Assembly: GCF_017562075.2 (NCBI RefSeq)
Contig: NC_054082.1
Coordinates: forward strand, 61,052,906-61,116,905
DNA: 64,000 nucleotides
Direction: 5' to 3'
Source of the DNA: Anopheles merus
Taxonomy: Eukaryota > Arthropoda > Insecta > Diptera > Culicidae
Part shown: one piece after another, positions 40,936 to 51,419 of the stretch
How the letters are laid out: the number at the start of each line of letters is the position of its first letter
Position numbering within the stretch: position 1 is the first letter of the stretch
Notes under the pieces: generated by a model
The model's database searches: none
The model's input: only the letters and a program-made list of their open reading frames with translations
Told to the model about the DNA's origin: nothing
Program-made: the position numbers and the translations under genes

Positions 40936-43900
40936 TCAATATCCGGAAGGTGCCATCCCCAGTTTGGCTCGATGCTTCTGGAACACACCGGATGGCAAGC
41001 CCTTGGTCATCATGTCAGCAACTTGTTCACCGGTCGGGACATAACGAACAGCAACACGCCCCCGCTGAATCTCTTCACGGATGAATCGATGTCGAACATC
41101 GACATGCTTCAAGCGCGCTGTATCTCGCTCCTCCTCGACAACCCTTATCGTCGACTGGTTGTCTTCGTAGTAGACCACCGGACCCTCCGGTTCCATCGAA
41201 AGCTCCTTCAGTAAACGAACCAGCCAAACTCCATGGCAAACAGCGGTGCTCAAGGCCACGAGCTCCGCTTCCGTCGAAGACAACGATATGGTGGACTGCT
41301 TCTTAGTCAACCAACTGACGGCACCGCCGCATACTCGGAAGACGTATCCAGTGATAGAGCGTCTATCCACCAGATCATTCGCCCAATCTGCATCGGCAAA
41401 TGCTTCCAGTACTGGTACCGGATCCTTCGCTGAAAACACCAAAACCAAGTCCAGCGTTCCTTTAATGTACCGCAGTATCCGTTTGGCATGTGTCCAATGC
41501 AGTTCCGTTGCACAGCTTTGAAACTGACTCATGTAGTTTACCGCGGCACATAGGTCAGGTCTTGAAGTTAGAGTTACGTACGTGAGACAGCCAACCAACT
41601 CTCGGTAAGGTTTCTCAGTACGCTCAGCTTCTTCTCCTCTTTTTAAGTGTAGGCGACACTCCATCGGTGTAGATGCTGGTTTGCACTCAAACATGTTGAA
41701 GCGACGAAGCAGGTTCTCGAGAAATCCCCTCTGGCTGATGCGAAGGATTCTCTCTTTAATGTCTCGGTCAATTCTCATACCGAGAAATGTGCGTACCTCT
41801 CCGATGTCCGTCATTTCGAATTCCTTCCAAAGACATTTCTTCACAGCTTCTATCGGCTTCAACTGACGACCGACAACAAGTAAGTCGTCCACGTACAGAA
41901 CTAGGATAACCTGGCTGCTTTTGGAACCCTTCACATAAAGACACGGATCACTCAAGCTTCTGGTAAATCCTAGACGCTGTACGAAACTATGGAATCTTGT
42001 ATTCCAAGCTCGCGATGCCTGCTTGAGACCATACAAAGAACGGTTAAGACGACATACAAGATTCTTACCTATCTCGAATCCTTCTGGTGGAATCATAAAG
42101 ATCTCCTCTTCCAGTTGCCCATTTAGGAAGGCCGTCTTGACGTCCATCTGATGAATTATCATCATTTGCTCATTAGCGATACTCAATACTGTTCGCATAG
42201 TATCAAGACGCGCAACTGGCGACTCGCCATAGTCAAAACCTGCTTTCTGGCTGAATCCACGTGCTACAAGTCTCGCCTTGTAACACTGCTCACCATTTGC
42301 TTCGTTTTGCTTTATTTTGAAAAACCATTTGTATGTGATAGGTACACGCCCTTTAGGAAGTTTCACTAGTGTCCACGTTTCATTTCGCTCTAGAGAATCC
42401 ACTTCTTCGCGAATAGCTGTTTCCCATAGATTCCAATCAGGACGTTTCCTCATCTCAACCAGCGAGCTCGGAAGATTATCCACAAATGCAGTTGCATTCA
42501 TGGCATAACCAGTATATCCCATGTCATACTCCGCTCGCCAGCTGGGATGCTTTCGGTCTCGTTCCGATTTCCGAACATCGACCATTTCGTCTTCAGCTTC
42601 ATCTGAACCCTCTCCAGGATCAATTCTGTCTGCACAGCTGTCGAAGGTCTCATCCTCATCCGCATCGTTTGTCTCTGCATCATGTACAACGCCTGATGCC
42701 TCCGAGACGCCGCCTGAATCATCGGGAACATCCTCGTCGTTACTTTCTGCCTCGGACTCACTTTCGGATTCGTAACGATCTCTACGAATCGGGAACACAT
42801 CGGGACTGCAGCTAGGCTTCGGACTATCTTCCGAAATAGTTGTTGTGTCACCTTCTAGGAAGACCACATCTCGAGCTACGACGATCTCCTTGCGATTAGG
42901 GTTCCATACTCGATAACCATTACGAGCATACCCTACAAAAACTACTTTCCAGGATTTTGCGTCTAGCTTCTTCCTTCGCTCCTTTGGAATGTGGACAAAC
43001 ACAGTTGATCCAAAAGCTCGCAAGCTTCGGACATTTGGTTTTCTTCCCTCCCACATTTCAAACGGTGTCTTACGCTGATCAAGCGCACGGGCAGGACTGC
43101 GGTTTGTCAAAAACGCTGCCGTCTCTATGGCAACTCCCCAAAATACTTTGCTGATGCTGCGGTCCTCTAACATGGATCGAACTTTCTCGACGAGAGTTCT
43201 GTTCATGCGCTCGCTCACGCCGTTTTGTTCAGGAGTGTAGGGAACTGTCCACTCGATCTGGATTCCTTTTCGCTCGCAAAAACTCCTAAATTCGCGACTG
43301 ATGTATTCTCCTCCATTGTCACAACGCAGGCGAGAAATACATGAACCAAACTTTGCGTTTACCAGCGCTTCATACTTACGGAAGTTGTCGAATACTTCTT
43401 CCTTTGACCGCATCAGAAACACCATCGCAAACCGACTCCAGTCGTCGACAAAAGTAACAAAATACTTTTCGCCTTCTAGCCCTTCTGGCGTCACCGGGCC
43501 ACATACGTCCGAATGGATCAATTCGAGCACTCGCGACGATTGTCGACCCTCGCGCGCGGAAAAGGGTTTACGCGTTTGTTTCCCGATGAGACACGGCTCA
43601 CACACGAAATCGCCACCCGATTGTGAAACTTTCGCATTTAATCCGCAAACCATGTCATTTCCGATTAACACCTGAAGATTTTTCGCACTGAGATGTCCAT
43701 ATCTACGATGCCACAATTCGAGATTCTTTGGCACTCGTCCACACGAATATAACGCTGTACACGACGTTTCGTTAAGATGGAAATCTATCATGTATAGTTT
43801 CCCGCGACGCATCCCGATTGCTATAACCTCAGAATTTCGCTCGATCTTAACAACACCATCTGCGAAAACAACCTTCAAACCGGCCATCTCCATCTTCCGA

Positions 43901-45024
43901 ACGGATAACAGATTTACCTGCGCTTCCGGAATGAACAACACATTCTTTAACCTGATCGGAAACGACTCGCCATTCACTTCACTTAGCACACAAATATCAC
44001 CATATTCCTTAGCGACAATGAACTGCCCTTCCTTCGCCACTGCGATACGCATCGGTTCCTTCATCGGGTAAAGCTTCTCGAACAGCTTCCGATCGTTGGT
44101 CAGATGCTCTGACGAACCAGAATCAATTATCCAGCTCATTTTCGATGGTTCATCGTACTCACTACTAAGGAAACAAATATTTTTGCTAAGATGTGCACTC
44201 GTTTGCGACGTGTCGTTCTTCTTCTTCTTTTCCGGACAGTCAGCGATCTTGTGCCCTTCTCGTTGGCATCCGTAACACTTCCAAACTTTCTTTTTCTTTT
44301 GTTGCTTCTTCGCTCCACCAAACGATCCGCCAGATCCACTGAATGCAGCCGCTTCCACTCTCAAACCACTCGATTTGCTGCTGCCTTCGCCGCTTCGCTT
44401 GATCTCTTCATCAAGTAATCTGCACTTGCAGAACTCCAGCGTCAGCTTGTCTTCCGGCATCGTTTCTAGGGCTGTAATTACTGTCGCATACGCTGGCCCA
44501 AGCGTCAAAAGTAAATAGCAAACGATATCGATTTCCTCCAGCTTTGCTCCGGTTGACTTGTAGTCCCGGACGATTCGCTCAAAGGTTAGGAAATGATCCT
44601 GCAACCTTCCTCCGTCATGCCGTAGTGTGAGAAGCTTCTTTTGCAGGTAAAGTCGACTGGCGATGCTTTTTCGTTGAAACACCCGTTCCAAGGCCAACCA
44701 AATAGCCCTGGGTGTCTGCTGATCTTGGATATACTCAAGCATGTTGTCACCAATCTGAGAAATCAGCAGCGACTTGCAACGCCTTTCCTTCTTTAACCTC
44801 TGCTCGGACAATTTCACTGCAACCTCCTTGACTTCAGCACTGTCCTTCTCGTTTACCGCAAGCCGATGATCATCCGCCGCTTCCTGCTCCACGCAAGACA
44901 TGAGCTGGTGCTCCTCCAGTAGCACCGACATTCGGTACTTCCATTGCGGATAGTTAGATCCATCGAACAAGGGTACACGCACATATTCCATCTCTTTATC
45001 CATCCTTATACGCTTTGTTATCAC
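40936..45024 (-). CDS. Copia gag-pol polyprotein (1362 aa)
   Basis: A single ORF in Copia order GAG-PR-INT-RT-RH. The ATG at residue 8 (MDKEMEYVRV) is the likelier start because the conserved Gag block (FDGSNYPQWKYRM) follows at once. Zinc knuckle CYGCQREGHKIADC near residue 250. Protease WIIDSGSSEHL near 300. Integrase: WHRRYGHLS and CEPC zinc site, HSDVCGP, RCDNGGEY, PEQNGVSERMN. RT: QMDVKTAFLNG and YVDDLLVV. RNase H: ADADWAND and STEAELVALS. The C-terminal copia-type tail is complete (VRHRFIREEI). No stop or frameshift; all catalytic residues are visible, so it may be active. Confidence 0.96.
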   Translation of the reverse strand: MITKRIRMDKEMEYVRVPLFDGSNYPQWKYRMSVLLEEHQLMSCVEQEAADDHRLAVNEKDSAEVKEVAVKLSEQRLKKERRCKSLLISQIGDNMLEYIQDQQTPRAIWLALERVFQRKSIASRLYLQKKLLTLRHDGGRLQDHFLTFERIVRDYKSTGAKLEEIDIVCYLLLTLGPAYATVITALETMPEDKLTLEFCKCRLLDEEIKRSGEGSSKSSGLRVEAAAFSGSGGSFGGAKKQQKKKKVWKCYGCQREGHKIADCPEKKKKNDTSQTSAHLSKNICFLSSEYDEPSKMSWIIDSGSSEHLTNDRKLFEKLYPMKEPMRIAVAKEGQFIVAKEYGDICVLSEVNGESFPIRLKNVLFIPEAQVNLLSVRKMEMAGLKVVFADGVVKIERNSEVIAIGMRRGKLYMIDFHLNETSCTALYSCGRVPKNLELWHRRYGHLSAKNLQVLIGNDMVCGLNAKVSQSGGDFVCEPCLIGKQTRKPFSAREGRQSSRVLELIHSDVCGPVTPEGLEGEKYFVTFVDDWSRFAMVFLMRSKEEVFDNFRKYEALVNAKFGSCISRLRCDNGGEYISREFRSFCERKGIQIEWTVPYTPEQNGVSERMNRTLVEKVRSMLEDRSISKVFWGVAIETAAFLTNRSPARALDQRKTPFEMWEGRKPNVRSLRAFGSTVFVHIPKERRKKLDAKSWKVVFVGYARNGYRVWNPNRKEIVVARDVVFLEGDTTTISEDSPKPSCSPDVFPIRRDRYESESESEAESNDEDVPDDSGGVSEASGVVHDAETNDADEDETFDSCADRIDPGEGSDEAEDEMVDVRKSERDRKHPSWRAEYDMGYTGYAMNATAFVDNLPSSLVEMRKRPDWNLWETAIREEVDSLERNETWTLVKLPKGRVPITYKWFFKIKQNEANGEQCYKARLVARGFSQKAGFDYGESPVARLDTMRTVLSIANEQMMIIHQMDVKTAFLNGQLEEEIFMIPPEGFEIGKNLVCRLNRSLYGLKQASRAWNTRFHSFVQRLGFTRSLSDPCLYVKGSKSSQVILVLYVDDLLVVGRQLKPIEAVKKCLWKEFEMTDIGEVRTFLGMRIDRDIKERILRISQRGFLENLLRRFNMFECKPASTPMECRLHLKRGEEAERTEKPYRELVGCLTYVTLTSRPDLCAAVNYMSQFQSCATELHWTHAKRILRYIKGTLDLVLVFSAKDPVPVLEAFADADWANDLVDRRSITGYVFRVCGGAVSWLTKKQSTISLSSTEAELVALSTAVCHGVWLVRLLKELSMEPEGPVVYYEDNQSTIRVVEEERDTARLKHVDVRHRFIREEIQRGRVAVRYVPTGEQVADMMTKGLPSGVFQKHRAKLGMAPSGY

Positions 45025-45034
45025 CAGCGAATAC

Positions 45035-45048
45035 CTGGGCCCATAACC
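45035..45048 (-). promoter_or_regulatory. Primer-binding site, initiator tRNA-Met fragment type
   Basis: GGTTATGGGCCCAG on the minus strand next to the 5' LTR; the same motif occurs at 61878. Confidence 0.85.
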
Positions 45049-45283
45049 TAATAAGATTGATGGAAAAGATTTAGAATATTAGTTCAAGCTTTTATTTCAC
45101 ACTTCACGTAGTTAGGTTAATGAGTCGAATAAGAACATACAAAAGAAAGAGTTAGAAAGAGACAGAACGTGACGCTACGAAAAGCGCGGACACACACACT
45201 TCTGTCAGTTTGAAGTCCGGTTGGTTGCAGGTTTATGGAGTCGGGTTAAAGGATCGAAATGTAGGATATTGTCAATCCTAACA
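45049..45283 (-). repeat. 5' LTR of the Copia element
   Basis: 235 bp, partner of 40694-40928. Confidence 0.95.
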
Positions 45284-45288
45284 TTACT

Positions 45289-46125
45289 GCGTAAAGTGGC
45301 CGGTATGCCCGCTTTGAATGAGATGAATGAGAGTGTACTTGTGTTAGCGCCGAATTTCGTCTGGCGGTGAACAAACACATCCCGCTTGTCAAGCGCTAAA
45401 CGTACCTGCACCATATGAGAAATTTGCTCAGTGGTAACTGATGGGGCGAAACGTGTAAAGAAAAGCCACATACGCGTATCAGTGTGTGAAATGATATCCA
45501 GTGTATCTGAAGCAAGCTGGGATCCCGATCCTCTTAGTAGTGGTGTTTGCAGGTTGTTAAGTGGTGTTTTGTTGATGTAGGATGTCGGTTTGATTGCACT
45601 TACACTAAGTGAGGCCGCCAAAGATGGGAACTGTGTTTGTGTTGGTGTAATGGTATCGGGAATATTGTTAATTACTGAGTTTAACAATTCGGGGTATGAT
45701 GTTGCTGGATTGCGATGAATGGGTTGTTGAGCGGGTAAATCGGTAGAGGTGTGTGATGAAAGCAAAAAGGAACGCATTTCATCCTTCAGCACTTCGAGGA
45801 GATCGCATTTAATAACGGCAGTGATTTGTTTTGGCAGCTCACTATGGAGGCTCGCTTTAAGGTCGGCAATGCTGGACGATAAGTCGACAGTGGTGTGGGT
45901 GTAAGGGGTAGACGACCTAAGCACAGCCGAACGCGGATCTCTATGAAACTTTACACAAGCCTTACATGCCCAAAAAAGTTGTGCACAGGACTCTATAATA
46001 GCGGACAGTTCCTCAGAGAGTCCGCTGCATGTGAAATGAAACTCGGCATTGCACCAACCCTGGCATTTCACAATTCGATCAGCAGGTACGATGTCGTTGG
46101 CACAAGCGGCGCAGATACCGGCCAT
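45289..46125 (-). pseudogene. LINE ORF1, N-terminal part
   Basis: ATG at 46125 (MAGICAACAND) chosen because the finger begins there; the frame is open further upstream. PHD-like zinc finger in residues 1-60 (CAAC, CQGWC, FHFTC, FWACKAC). A serine/threonine-rich linker follows, then an RNA-binding-like half (MWLFFTRFAPSVT, LSFISFKAGIPATL). Cut at the Copia duplication; the rest is at 40247-40688. Confidence 0.82.
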
Positions 46126-46318
46126 TGTAAAATGGTACAGCATTGGTTGAAATGGGGTATTGATTGTAGAGCAGGAAAAATGATTGTAGGTGATTGCAGA
46201 TGAGCAATTTCCGACTGTTAATGAAAACCAGGTCTTGAGGCAGTCAGCACAAGCAAGCAAGTTGCGTTATGGATAAGTTTTCACTGAATAATTTTATAAG
46301 ATATCGGAGCGCAAAGAA

Positions 46319-47376
46319 TTATCGACCAGTCACTATGACGTTTGACGTTTTTTTTGAGTTGGAAAAAAAGTTTCTCATAAAGAATTTAGCATCATCATGT
46401 ATCTTACACACCTCCGAGATAGTATTTAGGGCTGTATCAATATCTGGATAACTATCTGGGTAGTCATCTACGTAGTGATTTTCAACAATCGCTCTTACTG
46501 CCTGGGGATAGATATTTTTGTAACGTAGTGCGTTCTCGTTCTTGACAAACTGAGCACAAGTTGGTGAGCAAGTTGCCCCAAACGTCATTACTTGCATAAC
46601 GTAAACTTGAGGCAGGTCAGAAGGCGACTCTCGAAAAATAAAACTTTGAACGTCTTGATCTTCCCGTCTTACCTTTACCTGGTGATACATTTCCTTGATA
46701 TCTCCTGAACAGCCTATTTTGTGTTCCCTGAAGCGGACTAATACTCCGAACAGGAGATCTGGGCCGGAAAGAAGTTGAGAGTTAAGGGATATATTTTGAT
46801 CTTTTGCAGCCGCGTCGAATACTAAACGTGGTTTGGGAATGGGTTTATTATGGTTTATCACGGAATAGTGGGGAATATAGTTTATTTTCCCGTTCAATTG
46901 CAGCAGTTCCATTGGTGTCGCCTTACGCGCATATCCCTTTTCAACGTATGCGTTTATTTCTTTATGATACCATGATTTTAAGTTTGGATCCCTTTCCATT
47001 GCCTTTTCTTGGTTTTTTAAGCGCGTAAGCGCTTGTCCGTAACTATCTGGCAATTTAGGATTGTCAGTTTTCCATACTAAACCAATTTCGTTTCCGTCGC
47101 CAGTGTTTTACGCGTGTCTTTCATAATCTTTAATGCTCTTTTTTCTTTTTCAGAGGCACGGGTTGGAGTAGGTTTAACTCCAAATACCTCTGTAAAAAAG
47201 AAACCACGCAAGATTTGCATCATGTTCTTGTTTTCTTCTTCGTACGTCTCACAACGTCATCACAAATGAGTTCTCTGTGACATTTGGCGTATTCTTTCCC
47301 CCAAAAATGACCCAACCAAGCCTCGTTTCATGGGCAATTGGTTCGTTTGGTCTACCTTCTCGATATTTTGCATCAT
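46319..47376 (-). pseudogene. BEL/Pao protease-RT linker and reverse transcriptase (decayed)
   Basis: Minus strand. 47100-47376 encodes the linker (AHETRLGWVIFGG) with stops. 46330-47053 encodes RT fingers and palm (KPRLVFDAAAK, HYVDDYPDS), then breaks off where the LINE inserted. RT resumes near 37200. YVDD catalytic box intact, polyprotein not. Confidence 0.9.
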
Positions 47377-47391
47377 GGCAAAGATTTGCAT

Positions 47392-47597
47392 TAAGCCGGT
47401 CTCATGGTACATTCGTCAACTCGTACGACTTAACAACATGCACGTCATGGGTTCAAGCCCCAAATAGACCGTGCCGCCATACGTAGGACTGACTATCCTG
47501 CTATGGGGGGAAATCAATAAGTCACTGAAAGTCAACCCCACAAGTGTGTTGGCAGGCCTTGAGCGGCATCGGTTGTTGAGCCAAAGAAGAAGAACAA
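47392..47597 (+). mobile_element. tRNA-derived SINE, copy 2
   Basis: Same family as 3820-4020: B box GGTTCAAGCCCC near 47449 and an AAGAAGAAGAAC tail. An imperfect 15-bp duplication flanks it (GGCAAAGAT plus about six changed bases, 47377-47391 and 47598-47612). Inserted in BEL protease coding. Confidence 0.88.
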
Positions 47598-47612
47598 GGC
47601 AAAGATACGAAT

Positions 47613-48440
47613 GTGGAAGGCCTAGTAGCACGGTAGGCCTCGCATCTGCATAGCTAGAGATACTAATGCCTTTCAAATGTTTAAAATTTCTTTGCAAACA
47701 CGAAGCATCTATGGTTTGAACAGGAAGGTTAAGTTCCCTTACACTCCTGAGACCTTTAACTTGGAATTTTCTTTTGTTAGCACCCTCTACTGTTATGGGA
47801 ACTATCCTACTTTCTGTCTCTTTTTGAATGCTTCCGTCCGTCCAGGAGAGAGTTAGCGGTCTTTTTGGTCCGTGAACGTTTAGTTCTTTTCGGGCACTTT
47901 CCAAAATGAGGCTAGTTGAAGAGCCAGGATCCATGAATGCATAAGTTTCGAATTTTCTATCATTATGGTGCAAAGTGATGGGCACGATCTGATAGAACAG
48001 ATTATTCTTTTCCTGATGGCAGTTTATTTTGTTTGTAGGTTGCCCTTCTACCGGATTTCTTTTATGAAACATACTATGATGCCTTTTGCCGCAACCGTAC
48101 ACACTACATTGTGGTGGTAGGCGACAGTTTTGAGCGTTATGGTTGCTGTACTTGCAGCAATTGGTGCAAATTCTATGCCGAATGAAAAGAGATAATTTTT
48201 CATCGGGCGTCTTACCGTTCAATTGTCGGCAACGAGTGGTTTCATGAGGAAATCCACAAATTAGACATATCGTTTCCTTTTCTGGCCCTTTATGACGATG
48301 CGGCATGTTTTGACGGTTCGACCTTTCTTGTTTGGCTACTCCTTCGTTCGCGGCCAGTATAATGGCCAGTTCTTCAGAAGGTTTCAGCCATTCTGATAGG
48401 TCTTGTAGCGTAAGATTCTTGTTATCTTGTTTCCTACATA
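47613..48440 (-). pseudogene. BEL/Pao Gag C-terminus and protease (decayed)
   Basis: Minus strand. Gag tail with zinc fingers (CLICGFPHETTRC, CTNCCKYSNHNAQNC, CSVYGCGKRHHSMFH), then an aspartic protease with FMDPGSSTSLI, where DPG replaces the more common DSG or DTG. Coding runs to the SINE joint (TVLLGLPH). Confidence 0.88.
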
Positions 48441-48835
48441 ATGTAGAGAATAGAATAAGAAATAATAAAAAATGTATAGGCATGTATAGGCAAGTGTCAA
48501 AATGATAAGCAACCTAGGACGAGAGACGGAGCCAGAGAAAGGAAGCACAAAGTGCAGAGAAACGAGAGCGGGAGAGAAACGAATTGGAGCGATGACCACG
48601 AGATACGAACGAAAATCGGAGAGAGCTTTGGGGACGACGGAGAGAGAGAACGACACAGCGATCAGTTTTTGGACGAATGTTGACGAGAGCGGTCATAAAG
48701 CACCATGCATCCTAAGCATCTGAAGCACGAGACAGCAGTAAAAAAAAAAGAGATAATAATAAAAGTAAAATGAAAAAAGCGAATGTTATAAGCGGTGAAG
48801 AAAGTTACGGATATCACGACAAATGTGTGTTTCAA
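48441..48835. other. Non-coding interruption in the BEL gag
   Basis: Minus strand is CT-rich and ends TACATTATGTAG next to resumed gag coding at 48440, which resembles a splice acceptor. A small insertion is equally possible. No gene seen. Confidence 0.35.
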
Positions 48836-49200
48836 TCATTCGTTCCGAAGTTCGGTTGAAAACCTTGATGTCAAATCGTTTAGCAACCTCTGGTCATTCA
48901 AAAATCCTTCTTGCTTCAACAACACCATGTTGTCAATGAGATTGCACAAAACGTTGGAAATTTCTAAAAATGCTGAGGGATTATCTGTCGTTATGTGCTT
49001 TACTACTAGTAATTCTAACAGTAAAGACTTGTAAATGCTTTCAGGATTCCCAAATATTTTGTCGAGCCTGTTTAATACAAACGGAACGTTTTTTTTTTTT
49101 TTTTTTTTTTGGTTAAGCATTAACCCGTAAAAACCGCACGAAGTGCTTCGCCTTTCAGATGCTTTTGCAGCCTATTCATGTTTTCTAAATTTGAAAACTT
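48836..49200 (-). pseudogene. BEL/Pao Gag fragment
   Basis: Minus strand. LQKHLKGEALRAV, then FVLNRLDKIFGNPESIYKSL and NLIDNMVLLKQ, a typical BEL capsid stretch. Broken by an A/T homopolymer of about 22 near 49091 and by a TGA near 48834. It ends where a TRIM-type LTR begins at 49203. Confidence 0.85.
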
Positions 49201-49202
49201 AC

Positions 49203-49247
49203 TGTTGAGGACAGACCGCTGCCTCATCCTGAGGGCTCACTGTTGAC
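49203..49247 (+). repeat. Fragment of TRIM-type LTR, left piece
   Basis: TGTTGAGGACAGACCGCTGC matches the LTR start at 26222. Interrupted by a MITE; continues at 49865-49898. Confidence 0.8.
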
Positions 49248-49856
49248 CAAGGTGGATTTAAAAATATCAGGTGGTGGAATCTAGTGCATTTTGACAATTC
49301 GTCACTTGACGTAAAGTCCCCAGGATTCAAAAATTGTTTACATTTTTTAAAATGGTTCATTTAATTTATCTAACACATCGTTTCGATTAAATATTTTTTA
49401 AATATATATTTTGGGCTTTGCGAGTTCTTATTTAACATTGAAACATTCATTTCAGTGTGTTCTTTCTTGTTATTCCGTAAATTTATTCTATAATTCATTG
49501 TTTTTTTTTACATTTTTGAGGATAAAACTAAGAAATTATATTTTTTTGTAATTTTCACGTTAATTACTCATTATATACGAACAGCATGGACAATTTACGT
49601 GAGATTCGAACTCTTACTCACATGATTTTACATTTCGTGCATAAACAAATCATCAAATCTTTTATTAATATATCATTTTTTTCAATAAAATCAATAGAAA
49701 CACAAAATTGCACGTAGTAACAAAGCAATCTTTTCTATTTGCTATGCTTTGTGTGCGGAAACCATTGGTTAACGGTTTTAAAATGACGTAAAGTCCCTCA
49801 GCTATGGCGACCCCCAAAGGCCCTTATCCACCACCTGATATTTTTAATCCACCTTG
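49248..49856 (+). mobile_element. hAT-type MITE M1, copy 1 (609 bp)
   Basis: Starts CAAGGTGGATT and ends AATCCACCTTG. Flanked by CTGTTGAC (49240-49247) and ATGTTGAC (49857-49864), an 8-bp duplication with one change that fits the hAT pattern nTnnnnAn. AT-rich, no ORF. The bottom strand has GTTCGAATC, like a tRNA B box, near 49610. Confidence 0.85.
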
Positions 49857-49864
49857 ATGTTGAC

Positions 49865-49898
49865 AGCAGGGCTGATCAGTGACGTTCTCAGTGAGGAT
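49865..49898 (+). repeat. Fragment of TRIM-type LTR, right piece
   Basis: AGCAGGGCTG... to CAGTGAGGAT matches the LTR at 26276-26315. Truncated by the next MITE. Confidence 0.75.
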
Positions 49899-50508
49899 CA
49901 AGGTGGATTAAAAATATCAGGTGGTGGATGAAGGCCTTTGGGGGGTCGCCATAGTTGAGGGACTTTACGTCATTTTAAAACCGTTAACCAATGGTTTCCG
50001 CACACAAAGCATAGCAAATAGAAAAGATTGCTTTGTTACTACGTGCAATTTTGTGTTTCTATTGATTTTATTGAAAAAAATGATATATTAATAAAAGATT
50101 TGATGATTTGTTTATGCACGAAATGTAAAATCATGTGAGTAAGAGTTCGAATCTCACGTAAATTGTCCATGCTGTTCGTATATAATGAGTAATTAACGTG
50201 AAAATTACAAAAAAATATAATTTGTCAGTTTTATCCTCAAAAATGTAAAAAAAAACAATGAATTATAGAATAAATTTACGGAATAACAAGAAAGAACACA
50301 CTTAAATGAATGTTTCAATGTTAAATAAGAACTCGCAAAGCTCAAAATATATATTTAAAAAATATTGAATCGAAAAGATGTGGTATATAAATTAAATGAA
50401 CCATTTTAAAAAATGTAAACAATTTTTGAATCCTGGGGACTTTACGTCAAGTGACGAATTGTCAAAATGCACTAGATTCCACCACCTGATATTTTTAAAT
50501 CCACCTTG
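49899..50508 (-). mobile_element. hAT-type MITE M1, copy 2, inverted (610 bp)
   Basis: Inverted copy of 49248-49856 with a 42-bp spacer. Same CAAGGTGG ends. Flanks GTGAGGAT and GGTTAGAG do not match each other, so it may not be a simple insertion. Confidence 0.85.
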
Positions 50509-50516
50509 GGTTAGAG

Positions 50517-51195
50517 CAAGGACCGTAAAGATATCAGGTCAAGTTCAAGGTGGAATGTATAATGAGGTGTAGCTATAGCGCTTTTGGCGATCCCCCCCTG
50601 GGCTACGGGGCTTTTGACTGATGGTTTCCGCTTGTATATGTATTGATGGATTGTTTACGTTTTGCATGGTCAATATTTGGTGGAGATCAATTTGGATGAA
50701 TATTTTAGTTTATTAGAACACAGCCCGTGATTTAAAATGGAAATTTTCCTTCGAGAACTTGAAGCGTTCGCCAAACGCGGAAAACTAACTGTCAGTTTTC
50801 TTCGTCGATTCTTCTTCCACCTAGCTGTCAAAACGGGCTTATAACGACCTGATATCTTTACGGTCCTTGGCAAGGACCGTAAAGATATCAGGTCAAGTTA
50901 TAAGCTCGTTTTGACAGCTACGTGGAAGAAGAATCGACGAAGAAAAGTGACAGTTAGTTTTACGCGTTTGGCGAACGCTTCTTGTTCTCGAAGGAAAATT
51001 TCCATTTTAAATCACGGGCTGTGTTCTAATAAACTAAAATATTCACCCAAATTGACCTCCACCAAATATTGACCATGCAAAACGTAAACAATCCATCAAT
51101 ACATATGCAAGCGGAAAACCATCTGTCAAAATCGGAGCCCAGGGGGGGGATCGCCAAAAGCGCTATAACTACACCTCATTATACATTCCACCTTG
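50517..51195. mobile_element. hAT-type MITE M2 palindromic dimer (679 bp)
   Basis: Exact 8-bp duplications GGTTAGAG at 50509-50516 and 51196-51203. Inside are a 29-bp M2 end (CAAGGACCGTAAAG...), an inverted M2 (50546-50869), one G, and a forward M2 (50871-51195). M2 ends are CAAGGACCG and CATTCCACCTTG. The two arms are near-identical inverted copies. Confidence 0.85.
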
Positions 51196-51203
51196 GGTTA
51201 GAG

Positions 51204-51419
51204 GCGAAAGAACTCGGCAGGCGGCAAAGCCTCTCTAAACCATACTAACAACAACATTCAGTTTAATGGTATGAATGGTATAGATTGGAAGAGTTCTTAC
51301 TTGTTAATCCGTGATTTTGAAATTCATGAAAATTGAATTCAAAGTAAACTAATAACAAACGCTGAAAAGACAAACACTAAGTTCATTTTGGTATCACAAT
51401 TGATGTGTGACTGCTAAAC
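51204..51419 (+). other. Ppt1: Upstream region of PPT1
   Basis: 216 bp between the MITE cluster and the PPT1 start codon; it must hold the promoter and 5' UTR if transcription starts downstream of the MITEs. No TATA box or initiator recognised. Confidence 0.4.

Larger units (their letters stand above)
40694..45283 (-). mobile_element. Complete Ty1/Copia element (4590 bp), apparently intact
   Basis: Flanked by TTACT duplications (40689-40693, 45284-45288). 235-bp LTRs (40694-40928, 45049-45283) differ at two positions. The primer site GGTTATGGGCCCAG (45035-45048, minus strand) matches the internal initiator-tRNA-Met type used by Drosophila copia. A GAGCGGGGG polypurine tract abuts the 3' LTR. 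One uninterrupted ORF. Inserted in LINE ORF1 and therefore younger than the LINE. Confidence 0.96.
37200..46318 (-). mobile_element. CR1-like LINE, nearly full length, split by a Copia element
   Basis: Minus strand; about 4.5 kb once the Copia insertion (40694-45283) is discounted. The 5' end lies near 46318, inside the BEL reverse transcriptase. ORF1 is cut by Copia; ORF2 is long. The 3' end near 37200 returns to BEL coding. No simple target duplication was seen at the ends. The organisation (PHD-like ORF1, APE endonuclease plus RT in ORF2) matches anopheline T1/Q-like CR1 elements. Confidence 0.85.

Noticed and set aside
42486..42851. Plus-strand and other-frame ORFs inside Copia
   Set aside because: Shadows of the intact minus-strand polyprotein.
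37200..46318. Programmed target duplication for the CR1-like LINE
   Set aside because: Sequences at both joints were compared and no convincing direct repeat was found.
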